From VGCC01 sp964495555 (GTDB lineage Bacteria; Actinomycetota; Actinomycetes; S36-B12), in contig CAZBWA010000048.1 of assembly GCA_964495555.1 (NCBI GenBank), forward strand, positions 1 through 13,805: 13,805 bases of DNA, written 5' to 3'. The notes below the pieces were generated by a model that saw only the letters and a program-made list of their open reading frames with translations, was not told the origin of the DNA and made no database searches. A program made the position numbers and the translations under genes. Positions 6,394 to 13,044 of this stretch are shown here, piece by piece (the stretch's first letter is position 1; every line of letters begins with the position of its first letter).

Positions 6394-6962
6394 GATGACC
6401 GATCGTCCGCGGCGCGGAACGCCGCGACGCCGCGCTCGAGGAGCTCATCGACGGCTGCAGTGGTGAGGCCCATGGTCGTGGAGATCGCTCGCGTGGTCAT
6501 ACCGGTGCTGTGCAGGGTGAGAGCGCGACGCATCAGGGGATCAAGTTCGACGCCGTCGATGTGGGGTGTCACCAACTTCGCGGCGAGGTCCTGTCCGAGG
6601 TAGGGCTGTCCGGCACGCCATGCGCGAAGAACGGCGGCGAGCTCGGCAAGGTCCGTGGACTTGGGGCTGTAGTTCCAGGCACCTGCCCGTATGCCGGCCT
6701 GCAGTGTGGCGGGGGAGCCCACGGCACTCGTGAGAATCACGGTCGTACCGTGGGAGACCAGGGTGCGGACACAGGTGAGCGTGTCGATCTCGTCGCCCAG
6801 GTCGAGGTCTACGAGGGCTACGTCGTAGCGCGGAATGTCGACGGGAGCCGCTGCAGGGTCGGGTGCCGTGATCTCGGCGTCGCCCAGGATGTGCGTGACG
6901 TGCGCGGCGAGCGCGTCCCGCATCGCTCGGTGATCTTCGAGGATCAGGACGCGAGTCGTCAT
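6390..6962 (-). CDS. Response regulator, NarL/LuxR-like with diverged helix-turn-helix
   Basis: This 190-residue protein has an intact receiver domain: acidic Glu9-Asp10, candidate phospho-Asp52 in VALVDLDLGD, Thr78/Ser79 and Lys101 in YSPKS. The short C-terminal part (about 139-185) aligns with the LuxR-type helix-turn-helix of the neighbouring regulator (MRRALTLHSTGMTTRAIS against EQRALALYSSGMKIDTVA). However, its recognition helix TAAVDELLERGVAAF lacks the basic residues usually seen, and the last helix is missing. It may bind DNA weakly, bind other sequences, or act by protein contact or as a phosphate sink. It lies 3 bp after the first regulator and overlaps the kinase gene by four bases, so all three form one operon. 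Confidence 0.85.
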   Translation of the reverse strand: MTTRVLILEDHRAMRDALAAHVTHILGDAEITAPDPAAAPVDIPRYDVALVDLDLGDEIDTLTCVRTLVSHGTTVILTSAVGSPATLQAGIRAGAWNYSPKSTDLAELAAVLRAWRAGQPYLGQDLAAKLVTPHIDGVELDPLMRRALTLHSTGMTTRAISTTMGLTTAAVDELLERGVAAFRAADDRSS

Positions 6963-6965
6963 CGA

Positions 6966-7592
6966 CTAGACGATTCCCTCGCGCTGCGCTTGCTGGTAGA
7001 GCTCGACTTTCGTGGGGAGGGGAGTCCCCGATGCGGCGTACTTGCCACGAACGCGTCGGATGTACTCCTTCGCGGTCGATACGGACACACCCATGCGACG
7101 GGCCACGGTGTCGATCTTCATCCCCGAGGAGTAGAGGGCGAGTGCCCGCTGTTCCTGTGCGGACAGGTGCACTCCGGATCCGACCTCGGACGCGAGCATG
7201 GCCGCGAGGTCGGGGGACACGTATGTCTTGCCACTGCAGACCGCGTCGAATGCCGCGAGGAACTCGCGCGTCGGGCTGGACTTGGCCACGTAGCCCTTGG
7301 CCCCGCTCGTAATGGCGGTCTGCACGGACCGGGGGGTTGCGGTGGCGCTCACGACGAGGACCGGAGCGCCGATCTTGGTGATCGTCAGCAGGTTCTCCAA
7401 AACCGACTTGCCGTCCCCCAGATCCAGGTCCAAGACCACGCAGTCGACCGGGGTCTGTGCGGCGGCGTCGCGGGCCTCGTCGATCGAATCCCCGACATAG
7501 ACGAAGCGCACGTCACCCGAACGGGCGACAATCCGGGCCTGCAGGGTCTCGCGCATCATCGGGTGGTCTTCCACGATCGCGATGCTGAGCAC
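6966..7592 (-). CDS. Response regulator, NarL/LuxR family
   Basis: With the GTG start at 7592 the protein has 208 residues, MLSIAIVEDHP at the start. The receiver has Glu8-Asp9, phospho-Asp55 in CVVLDLDLGD, Ser82/Thr84 and Lys104 in YVAKSS. The C-terminal helix-turn-helix (about 143-208) contains STAKEYIRRVRGKYAA, a well-formed recognition helix of the actinobacterial LuxR type. GGGAGG lies 4 bases before this GTG, and the family alignment starts here. The earlier in-frame ATGs at 7607 and 7640 and the start at 7691 would add residues unlike a receiver, and the 7691 start would overlap the divergent gene. It is the first gene of the leftward operon (regulator, regulator, kinase) and is the likelier DNA-binding output of the system. 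Confidence 0.88.
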   Translation of the reverse strand: MLSIAIVEDHPMMRETLQARIVARSGDVRFVYVGDSIDEARDAAAQTPVDCVVLDLDLGDGKSVLENLLTITKIGAPVLVVSATATPRSVQTAITSGAKGYVAKSSPTREFLAAFDAVCSGKTYVSPDLAAMLASEVGSGVHLSAQEQRALALYSSGMKIDTVARRMGVSVSTAKEYIRRVRGKYAASGTPLPTKVELYQQAQREGIV

Positions 7593-7635
7593 GGCACCTC
7601 CCGGCATCCCTCGAATTTGCCCTTCGCGCGTCGCG

Positions 7636-7641
7636 ATCATA
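7636..7641 (-). promoter_or_regulatory. Candidate -10 box of the leftward regulator-kinase operon
   Basis: On the minus strand TATGAT differs from TATAAT at one base. It would give a transcript start near 7629 and a 5' leader of roughly 36 bases that includes the GGGAGG site. No good -35 is visible at 17 bp. The divergent sensor gene starts only 17 bp to the right, so the two promoters must overlap and are likely to be co-regulated. Confidence 0.35.
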
Positions 7642-7657
7642 GTGACAGGGTAGAGAC

Positions 7658-9529
7658 GTGGGAGACGTTCGCGGGCCGGAGTCACGCGCACTCGACGCGA
7701 CCCGTTCGTGGGTGATCCTCACCGTCATCTCGTTGTCCTGGACGCTGACATTCATCGTCACATTCCCAGGGTGGGAGCAACTCTCCACGTACGAGCGCGC
7801 GTGCATTCTGATCGCCCTGGCGCTCTTCGTCACCGCGATAGTTTTCGCCCGACGTCGCTGGACCCTGTGGTGCGCTGTCGGTGGAATGGCGCTCCTGGCA
7901 TCGACGGCGCTGGTGCCGAGCGGCTCCCTCGTGTGGACCTATCCGCAGATCTACCTCGGCTATGTCGGCTTTCTGCTATCGATGTTGCTGCCATCACGCG
8001 CGGGTCTTGTCACGGCTACGGCGATCCCCTGTATCGCGTGGGCGGTCCTCGCGACGAGTCCGCCCAATGTCGTCCCGGAAGGGTTCTCCGTTGCAGGCGG
8101 TGCGGTCCTCTTCGTGCGCATGCTGACGGCGCAATGGTTGCTCTGGTGGGCGTGGAACCGCCTTCGTGGTGTCGCCGCCACCGTCGACGCGCAGCGGTCG
8201 GACCTGCGTCAGCAGATCCTTCGTGCCACGGCAAGTCAGGAGGAATCCCGGCATTGGCGAGAGACCGCCTCCCGCGTGCACGCCACGATGCTGAACTCGG
8301 TCAGCGCGGTGCTCGAATCCGTCGACGTGGATCCCACCCGGGTGCGAGTCCTCGCCGCGCAGGGTCGCGCAGCGATCGAGCGCCTGCCGAATCCACCCCT
8401 GCCGCGCTTCGCGCCCTCCACCGTGCGCCTGCCGGTGAATGCCGGTTCCGTGATCATCTCCAGCGCACTCGCGGGCGCGCTGATCGGTGGATCCCTCTAT
8501 ATCTTCTTCATCCCCTACCCAGCCGTCTGGCTGGCGGTTCTCGCGGTGATCACCTCGACCGTGGGGTGTGCCCTCGCCGTCATCGTGGTGGTGCGCTGGC
8601 AGAGAGTGCCGCAGACAGTGGCGTCCGTCCTCGTTCTCATCCCGGCCGCGGTGCCATGGGTGTTCTCGCTGTGGCCTCATCCGTGCGGAGATATCGGTCC
8701 GGTCTCGGCCGCCGCTTCCCTCGCCGGGTTCGCCATCGTGTGCCTCGGCCTGTGGTCCGGCCCCACGCCGTTCATCCTGGGACTGGTGATCTGGCTCCTG
8801 GGAGCCCTGCGGATCACGCAGGTGACGCCCGCGGAGTGCACCACCGCGCCCACGGTGATCATCCTCAATGTCGCCACCTTCCTCCCCGTCGTCGCGGTGA
8901 TCGTTCTGGTGGGATCCAGGAAGCACCGCGCCTCCATCGAGGCAATCGAGGAGTTGAACATGCAGGCGGAGGCTGAGGGCCTTCGCGCGCGAGCGCAGGC
9001 CCGCGTCGATGAGGAATTCAGTCGGTTGGTCCACCGCTCCGCCGACGTACTCGACAGCGTCTCGCGCGCAGGTCAGGTGAGTACCGAAGACCGATCGGAG
9101 TTGATGGGACTCGCATCCCGAATGCGGGCCGCTGTCACCATCGACATCGCCAGTGCAGGAGGTTTTAGCCGATCCCTCTACGAGATCGTGATGCGCCTAA
9201 CGGAACGGGGAGTCCCCGTCGACGTAGGGGCTGCCTCGGATTCCGGTGACCCGTCGATGGTCCCCGACGCATGGGTCGATCGACTCATCGATCTGGTTGA
9301 GGGCATTGGTGATGGCACCGCCCGTATCCAGTGCATGGGCAGCGCGGGGTGGGACTTCCTCTCGGTGTCCTTCCAGGCACGGGAAACAGTGAGCGTGGCT
9401 GAGGAATCACTGGTGGAGTCGACGCAAGCGCAGGCGACCACGTGGACCGTGGTGATCAACGACGAGCCTGAGAATGATCGACGTGTGATCGTGACGATCG
9501 AGCGGAGAACCCTGAGTCACGTGGAGTAG
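7658..9529 (+). CDS. Sensor-kinase-like membrane protein lacking a recognisable ATPase domain
   Basis: This 623-residue protein shares the layout of the 733-residue kinase: about six helices (18-165), a DHp-like helix SRVHATMLNSVSAVL (His208), about six more helices (261-418) and a cytoplasmic tail (420-623). The histidine segment aligns with RRIHETVLNTLNAIV of the neighbour. Between it and the second membrane module there are only about 40 residues, so the whole ATP-binding domain (N, G1 and G2 boxes) is missing. The tail has LVHRSADVLDSVS (His459) but no clear nucleotide-binding motif. Cys343 and Cys394 sit in the same outside loops as the neighbour's cysteines. The GTG start has AGGG 7 bases upstream. 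It is probably a pseudokinase partner or sensor subunit of the adjacent system; this is inference. Confidence 0.8.
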   Translation: MGDVRGPESRALDATRSWVILTVISLSWTLTFIVTFPGWEQLSTYERACILIALALFVTAIVFARRRWTLWCAVGGMALLASTALVPSGSLVWTYPQIYLGYVGFLLSMLLPSRAGLVTATAIPCIAWAVLATSPPNVVPEGFSVAGGAVLFVRMLTAQWLLWWAWNRLRGVAATVDAQRSDLRQQILRATASQEESRHWRETASRVHATMLNSVSAVLESVDVDPTRVRVLAAQGRAAIERLPNPPLPRFAPSTVRLPVNAGSVIISSALAGALIGGSLYIFFIPYPAVWLAVLAVITSTVGCALAVIVVVRWQRVPQTVASVLVLIPAAVPWVFSLWPHPCGDIGPVSAAASLAGFAIVCLGLWSGPTPFILGLVIWLLGALRITQVTPAECTTAPTVIILNVATFLPVVAVIVLVGSRKHRASIEAIEELNMQAEAEGLRARAQARVDEEFSRLVHRSADVLDSVSRAGQVSTEDRSELMGLASRMRAAVTIDIASAGGFSRSLYEIVMRLTERGVPVDVGAASDSGDPSMVPDAWVDRLIDLVEGIGDGTARIQCMGSAGWDFLSVSFQARETVSVAEESLVESTQAQATTWTVVINDEPENDRRVIVTIERRTLSHVE

Positions 9530-9631
9530 GCGAGAACCCGCGTCACCGCATCAATCCCCGAGGGTGTGGTTCATCAGCGGCAGAAGTTATGAGCGGGAAG
9601 GTCTGTGCCCGATCTGGGTCCTGTATTCCGA

Positions 9632-9664
9632 GACGTCAGGAGCACCGCTCCGTCACCCGGCGTC
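9632..9664 (+). promoter_or_regulatory. Hairpin between the sensor gene and the surface-protein gene
   Basis: GGAGC (9639-9643), loop ACC, and GCTCC (9647-9651) form a perfect 5-bp stem. GACG (9632-9635) and CGTC (9661-9664) could close an outer helix around it. No T-run follows, so it is a weak terminator candidate at best. It may instead be part of a structured leader for the downstream gene. Confidence 0.35.
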
Positions 9665-9669
9665 GCGAT

Positions 9670-9713
9670 CTCCTCCCTGTCATCGAAAGGGGGACAGGAA
9701 ATGTGAGGAGGAG
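9670..9713 (+). promoter_or_regulatory. Hairpin masking the Shine-Dalgarno sequence
   Basis: Twelve bases in a row, CTCCTCCCTGTC (9670-9681), pair with two segments downstream. CCTGTC (9676-9681) pairs with GACAGG (9693-9698) around an 11-base loop, and CTCCTC (9670-9675) pairs with GAGGAG (9708-9713) across a bulge of nine bases. The second helix lies inside the strong ribosome-binding site AGGAGGAGG (9706-9714). In RNA this would hide the site. It could act as a translational switch for the leader ORF and the surface protein. Confidence 0.45.
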
Positions 9714-9718
9714 GCATC

Positions 9719-9760
9719 GTGAGCACCCTAGGTTTCCTTAGTGCGTCGCCTTTCCCGTAG
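9719..9760 (+). CDS. 13-residue leader ORF overlapping the surface-protein start
   Basis: GTG at 9719 follows the strong Shine-Dalgarno AGGAGGAGG by 4 bases and opens a frame encoding MSTLGFLSASPFP, ending with TAG at 9758-9760. The GTG of the 1005-residue protein (9741) lies inside this ORF in another frame and has no good ribosome-binding site of its own. Translation of the short ORF could therefore feed ribosomes to the main start by coupling. Alternatives are that the Shine-Dalgarno serves the main gene poorly at 26 bases, or that a single-base indel in the assembly separates the real start from the gene. Confidence 0.45.
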   Translation: MSTLGFLSASPFP

Positions 9761-12758
9761 CGGTGGGATCGGGGACGCCTCGTGCCATGCTCCGTTCCGC
9801 CGACGTCCGAGCAGCACTCGCCCGCTGATATCCCTCATCACGGTCACCGGTCTCGGACTGATCGCACTGGTGGGAGCCGAGCCGGCCAAGGCGGCAGAGT
9901 GTACGGAGACCTCGGGTACGGGCTCCCAGGTCGTTTCCGGGACCACGTACACCTCGCAGGTGATCACCTACACGGGGGCTAACTGCACGGACACGTTCGC
10001 TATCCCGGCTCGCGCGACGATCCAGGTTCTCGCCGTCGGTGGCGGGGGCGGCGGCGGAGGAGGTAGCTCCGGTGTCAATTCCGGTGGTGGTGGTGGTGGT
10101 GGCGTGGCCACTGACTCGACGATCGCGCTTGTGGATGCCGTCACCGTCAGCATCGCGGTAGGAGCGGGAGGCGCGGCTGGAACGGGGGGTGGCAACGGGG
10201 GCGCAGGTGGGTCATCCTCGGTAACAGGCACAGGCGTCTCCGTAACCGGAGCTGGTGGTTCCGGTGGCACGAGTGCCAACCCCGCGGGCGTCGGTGGAAG
10301 CAGTGGCAGCAACAGCGGGGGCACCCCGGCGGGAGGCGCCGCATACGCGGGGGGAGGTGGCGGCGCAGGGGGCGCGGGTAATGCCAATGGGACCGGTGGT
10401 GTCGGGACGACGTGGTCCGTTACGAATCGTCAGGTGGGAGGTGGCGGATCCGGTGGAGGAATTAGCGGAACAGATCCCCGGCGATCGGCATCCTTCGGGG
10501 GCGGCCTGGGAGCGGCTAACTCGTACTGCCTTGGGGGTGCAACTGCTAACTCCGGCGGCGGAGGTGGAGGCGGTACCAGGAACAACGCCGGGTGCCCCTC
10601 CTCGGACGGCGGAGCGGGAGCCGCTGGCGTCGTGGCGATCAGTTACGTCACCACAGTCACCTTCGATGCAAACGGTGGCTCGGGTGGGAACTACACGCAG
10701 ACCTCAGGAACATCACGAGCCCTGACCTCTAACACCTTCACGCGCTCTGGCTACACGTTTTCCGGCTGGTCCACCACTGCGGGTGGGTCGATCGCGTATG
10801 GGAATGGCGCGACCTACAACTTCGTGACAGGTGGGACGACGCTGTTCGCCCAGTGGACTCCGATTCCGCCTCCTCCGCCGCCGCCTCAATACACATTGAC
10901 CTATGCGCCTAACGGTGGCACCTGCACGGCAAGCAGCGTCACGGATGTCGACGGCACGTGGGTGACGCTTCCGGGAGCGAGTGCGTGCACGCGTTCGGGA
11001 TACACATTCACCGGGTGGAACACGCAGGCAAACGGAGGCGGGATCGGATTCGCCCCGGGGGGCTCGACCGAACTCACCGGGGACAACACCCTCTATGCGC
11101 AATGGAGAGCGACGGCAACGCCCACCCCGACTCCGACCCCGACTCCGACGCAGTCACCGAGCCCGGCACCGTCGCCGACCCCGGGACCCTCACCGAGCCC
11201 CACCGTCGACCCGTCTCCATCGGCCAGTCCGGGAAGCGACGCGCTCGGTCCGATTCCGGAGCCGACCTCCACGCCGGGTGCCGGTGACGTGGATCTGCAA
11301 CCACAGCGGGGTTCGATCAGCGATGGTGGATCCGGCTCCGTCGAACCGACGTCAGGCGGGTCGGCGAGTCCCGGGGGCTCCTTCAGCCCCGGTTCCATTG
11401 CGATCTGGGACGGGACACGATGGGTGCAGCAGTTCACCGATCCCGGCGTCGGTTCCTGGGTCGTCCTGAACGGCCGTATCTCGTTCACCCCGGTTCCCGG
11501 CTTCGTGGGAACGGCGAGCACGACTGCGCGCGTCACCGACTCGAACGGGAGCGCGGGTTACACACCCGTGAGCTTCTCGGTGAGTCCGCCCCCCACGCCG
11601 ACACCGACACCCACCCCCACACCGACACCGACTGCGCCCACGGCACCGGACGCTGCACCGGCGGGAACCGAGGGTGACCGGGGCTCCCAGGGTGTGGGCC
11701 CGATCCCGCGTCCGCCCTCCCTGCCGGCCGATCAATCAGGGGTGACCGTCCCGCCACGGTCCGCGCCCCACGGCACCGGCCCGGCATCGTTGGACGTCGC
11801 CAACGGAGCAACCCCCAGTGGCAGTGCTGAGATCGACCGCGCATCGGTGCGCGTCTGGGACGGCGTCGGCTGGGTGGATTCCTTCACCGATCCGGGTGTG
11901 GGGACGTGGTCGGTTGTCAGCGGTCGCGTCAGCTTCAGTCCCGCGGCTGGATTCTGTGGCAGCGCCAGCACCACGTACCGCGTGACGGACACTGCTGGGA
12001 AATCCGGGTCGGCACCCATCGCATTCACGTCACAGTGCGCGCGCCCGGGCAGCCAGGGTGAGGGAACCATCCCGGGACCGCCGCCTCCTCCCTTCGACGG
12101 GTCTCGCACTCCCCTCATCGATTCTCTCGGGCTGGCAGGCGTCGCGTCCGCGGACGGCGGAGTTGTCGACGTGGGGAAGGCACTCGCAGGTATCGCAGCC
12201 AAGCCCCAACCGGACAGCCTGCGACTCTGGAATGGCAAAGCGTGGGTCACCGAGTTCCGCGATCCCAAGGTGGGGCGGTGGGTCGTGACCAATGGCCGCG
12301 TCATCTTCACCCCCCATCGAAGCTTCACCGGTGTGGCGCGAACCACCTTCCGGGTGGGCACGACGGACGGGCAGCTCGTGCAAGGGCCCATCGGCTTCAC
12401 GGTTGCGGACATGTGTCGCCTCCCGCTCACGAAATTCGCGGTCGTCGGATTCGAGCGGAACGGCACGGACATCGACGAGACCGACATGCAGCGCGCCCTC
12501 GCGAAGCTCCCGAGCGGATGCGACTACACGATCTCGGGCTACGTCCAACCCTCAGGGGCATCCTCGAATGACCGGTCGCTGAGTCAGGCGCGCGCGACGG
12601 TCGTGGCCGAGGCGCTGCAGGCACGCCTGCCCGATTCCCGGTTGTCGATCAAGATCGGGGCCCGGTGGATCCAGGAGGCGTGCGAGCCCTGGAAGAACCG
12701 CTGCGCCGTGGTCCGCCCACGGGCGTCCCGACCCGCCCCACCCACCACCCAGGGCTAG
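9741..12758 (+). CDS. Large secreted surface protein: glycine-rich, InlB B-repeats, CshA-like repeats, OmpA-like end
   Basis: This 1005-residue protein starts with a long signal peptide (basic region to about residue 28, hydrophobic 29-45, likely cleavage after AKA at 49-51). A glycine-rich domain follows (about 75-302). Two InlB B/Listeria-Bacteroides repeats come next (305-372, ending FAQW, and 384-455, ending YAQW). A Pro-Thr/Ser stretch (459-499) leads to three CshA-like repeats: IAIWDGTRWVQQFTDPGVGS at 553-572, VRVWDGVGW at 703-711 and LRLWNGKAW at 827-835, each followed by a WxVxxGRxxFxP block. The C-terminal 895-990 is OmpA-like (GYVQPSG...LSQARATVVAEAL). There is no LPXTG or membrane anchor. 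It is probably an adhesin or cell-envelope fibre. A TAG at 9729 blocks any earlier in-frame start. Confidence 0.87.
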   Translation: MRRLSRSGGIGDASCHAPFRRRPSSTRPLISLITVTGLGLIALVGAEPAKAAECTETSGTGSQVVSGTTYTSQVITYTGANCTDTFAIPARATIQVLAVGGGGGGGGGSSGVNSGGGGGGGVATDSTIALVDAVTVSIAVGAGGAAGTGGGNGGAGGSSSVTGTGVSVTGAGGSGGTSANPAGVGGSSGSNSGGTPAGGAAYAGGGGGAGGAGNANGTGGVGTTWSVTNRQVGGGGSGGGISGTDPRRSASFGGGLGAANSYCLGGATANSGGGGGGGTRNNAGCPSSDGGAGAAGVVAISYVTTVTFDANGGSGGNYTQTSGTSRALTSNTFTRSGYTFSGWSTTAGGSIAYGNGATYNFVTGGTTLFAQWTPIPPPPPPPQYTLTYAPNGGTCTASSVTDVDGTWVTLPGASACTRSGYTFTGWNTQANGGGIGFAPGGSTELTGDNTLYAQWRATATPTPTPTPTPTQSPSPAPSPTPGPSPSPTVDPSPSASPGSDALGPIPEPTSTPGAGDVDLQPQRGSISDGGSGSVEPTSGGSASPGGSFSPGSIAIWDGTRWVQQFTDPGVGSWVVLNGRISFTPVPGFVGTASTTARVTDSNGSAGYTPVSFSVSPPPTPTPTPTPTPTPTAPTAPDAAPAGTEGDRGSQGVGPIPRPPSLPADQSGVTVPPRSAPHGTGPASLDVANGATPSGSAEIDRASVRVWDGVGWVDSFTDPGVGTWSVVSGRVSFSPAAGFCGSASTTYRVTDTAGKSGSAPIAFTSQCARPGSQGEGTIPGPPPPPFDGSRTPLIDSLGLAGVASADGGVVDVGKALAGIAAKPQPDSLRLWNGKAWVTEFRDPKVGRWVVTNGRVIFTPHRSFTGVARTTFRVGTTDGQLVQGPIGFTVADMCRLPLTKFAVVGFERNGTDIDETDMQRALAKLPSGCDYTISGYVQPSGASSNDRSLSQARATVVAEALQARLPDSRLSIKIGARWIQEACEPWKNRCAVVRPRASRPAPPTTQG
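11121..11150 (+). repeat. Pro-Thr codon repeat, first linker
   Basis: Five consecutive Pro-Thr pairs (residues 461-470) are encoded by near-identical 6-bp units (CCGACT/CCGACC/CCGACG type). The stretch continues into a Pro-Ser-rich linker. The unit length keeps the frame, so slippage would only change linker length. Confidence 0.8.
11589..11633 (+). repeat. Pro-Thr codon repeat, second linker
   Basis: Residues 617-631 are Pro-Thr pairs encoded by 6-bp units (CCGACA/CCCACC), lying between the first and second CshA-like repeats. The third repeat is reached through a shorter linker without this array. Confidence 0.8.
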
Positions 12759-12769
12759 GTCCGTCGGCT

Positions 12770-12794
12770 CCGAGGCCGCACTCGGCGGCCTCGG
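12770..12794 (+). terminator. Hairpin terminator after the surface-protein gene
   Basis: CCGAGGCCG (12770-12778) and CGGCCTCGG (12786-12794) are perfect inverted repeats with a 7-base loop, beginning 12 bases after the stop codon. The following sequence CACCCGTTGTCATTTCGTT is only moderately T-rich. In high-GC bacteria such a strong stem without a long T-run is usual for intrinsic terminators. Confidence 0.75.
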
Positions 12795-12856
12795 CACCCG
12801 TTGTCATTTCGTTATGGAACAAGTCCCCTTTCGTGACGGGGGAAGGCCCCGACATC

Positions 12857-12888
12857 CCCCGCAATGGCATATGTTGTGGGGCACAACA
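12857..12888 (+). promoter_or_regulatory. Palindrome TGTTGTG-GGG-CACAACA with an overlapping alternative stem
   Basis: TGTTGTG (12872-12878), three G, and CACAACA (12882-12888) form a perfect 7-bp inverted repeat, fitting an operator for a dimeric repressor. Its left arm can instead pair as TTGTGGGG (12874-12881) with CCCCGCAA (12857-12864), with one G-T pair and a 9-base loop. The two structures exclude each other if transcribed. The site lies about 160 bp upstream of the sugar-binding lipoprotein gene. The rest of 12795-13009 shows no other clear feature. Confidence 0.45.
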
Positions 12889-13009
12889 AAAGAGCCGGGT
12901 CCGGGGGCTGCTGGTTTTGGGTCCATGGGCTCGGCGGGCCGTCCGGGAAATCGGAGGGTCTGCACGACGGGGATGCCGGAAACGGGGTTCCCACCCACCT
13001 CACACCGAC

Positions 13010-13023
13010 GCAGGAAATCCTGC
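13010..13023. promoter_or_regulatory. Short palindrome GCAGGA-AA-TCCTGC just upstream of the lipoprotein gene
   Basis: A perfect 6-bp inverted repeat with two central bases ends 21 bp before the ATG at 13045, directly before the ribosome-binding site. The loop is too short for a good RNA hairpin, so a DNA operator for a LacI- or ROK-type sugar regulator is the more natural reading. No regulator gene is present in the window to confirm it. Confidence 0.4.
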
Positions 13024-13044
13024 AGAAGAAGGAAGTACGAATAC

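Noticed and set aside
7593..7691. Longer start of the first response regulator at 7691, 7640 or 7607.
   Set aside because: The added residues do not belong to a receiver domain; the 7691 start would overlap the divergent sensor gene. GTG 7592 has GGGAGG just upstream and begins the family alignment.
6510..7715. 401-residue plus-strand frame across the two response regulators.
   Set aside because: It is antisense to two clear receiver-domain proteins and has no recognisable family; long open antisense frames are common in high-GC DNA.
9530..9740. Possible c-di-GMP or c-di-AMP riboswitch before the surface protein.
   Set aside because: None of the conserved core sequences I know for these classes is present; only simple hairpins can be drawn.
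10033..10670. Dense GGN repeats in the glycine-rich domain as a regulatory G-quadruplex region.
   Set aside because: The G-runs are explained by glycine codons of the protein and no independent sign of a regulatory role is visible.
12650..12758. Sortase signal or membrane anchor at the end of the surface protein.
   Set aside because: No LPXTG-like motif, hydrophobic segment or basic tail is present; the end is a short Pro-rich stretch.
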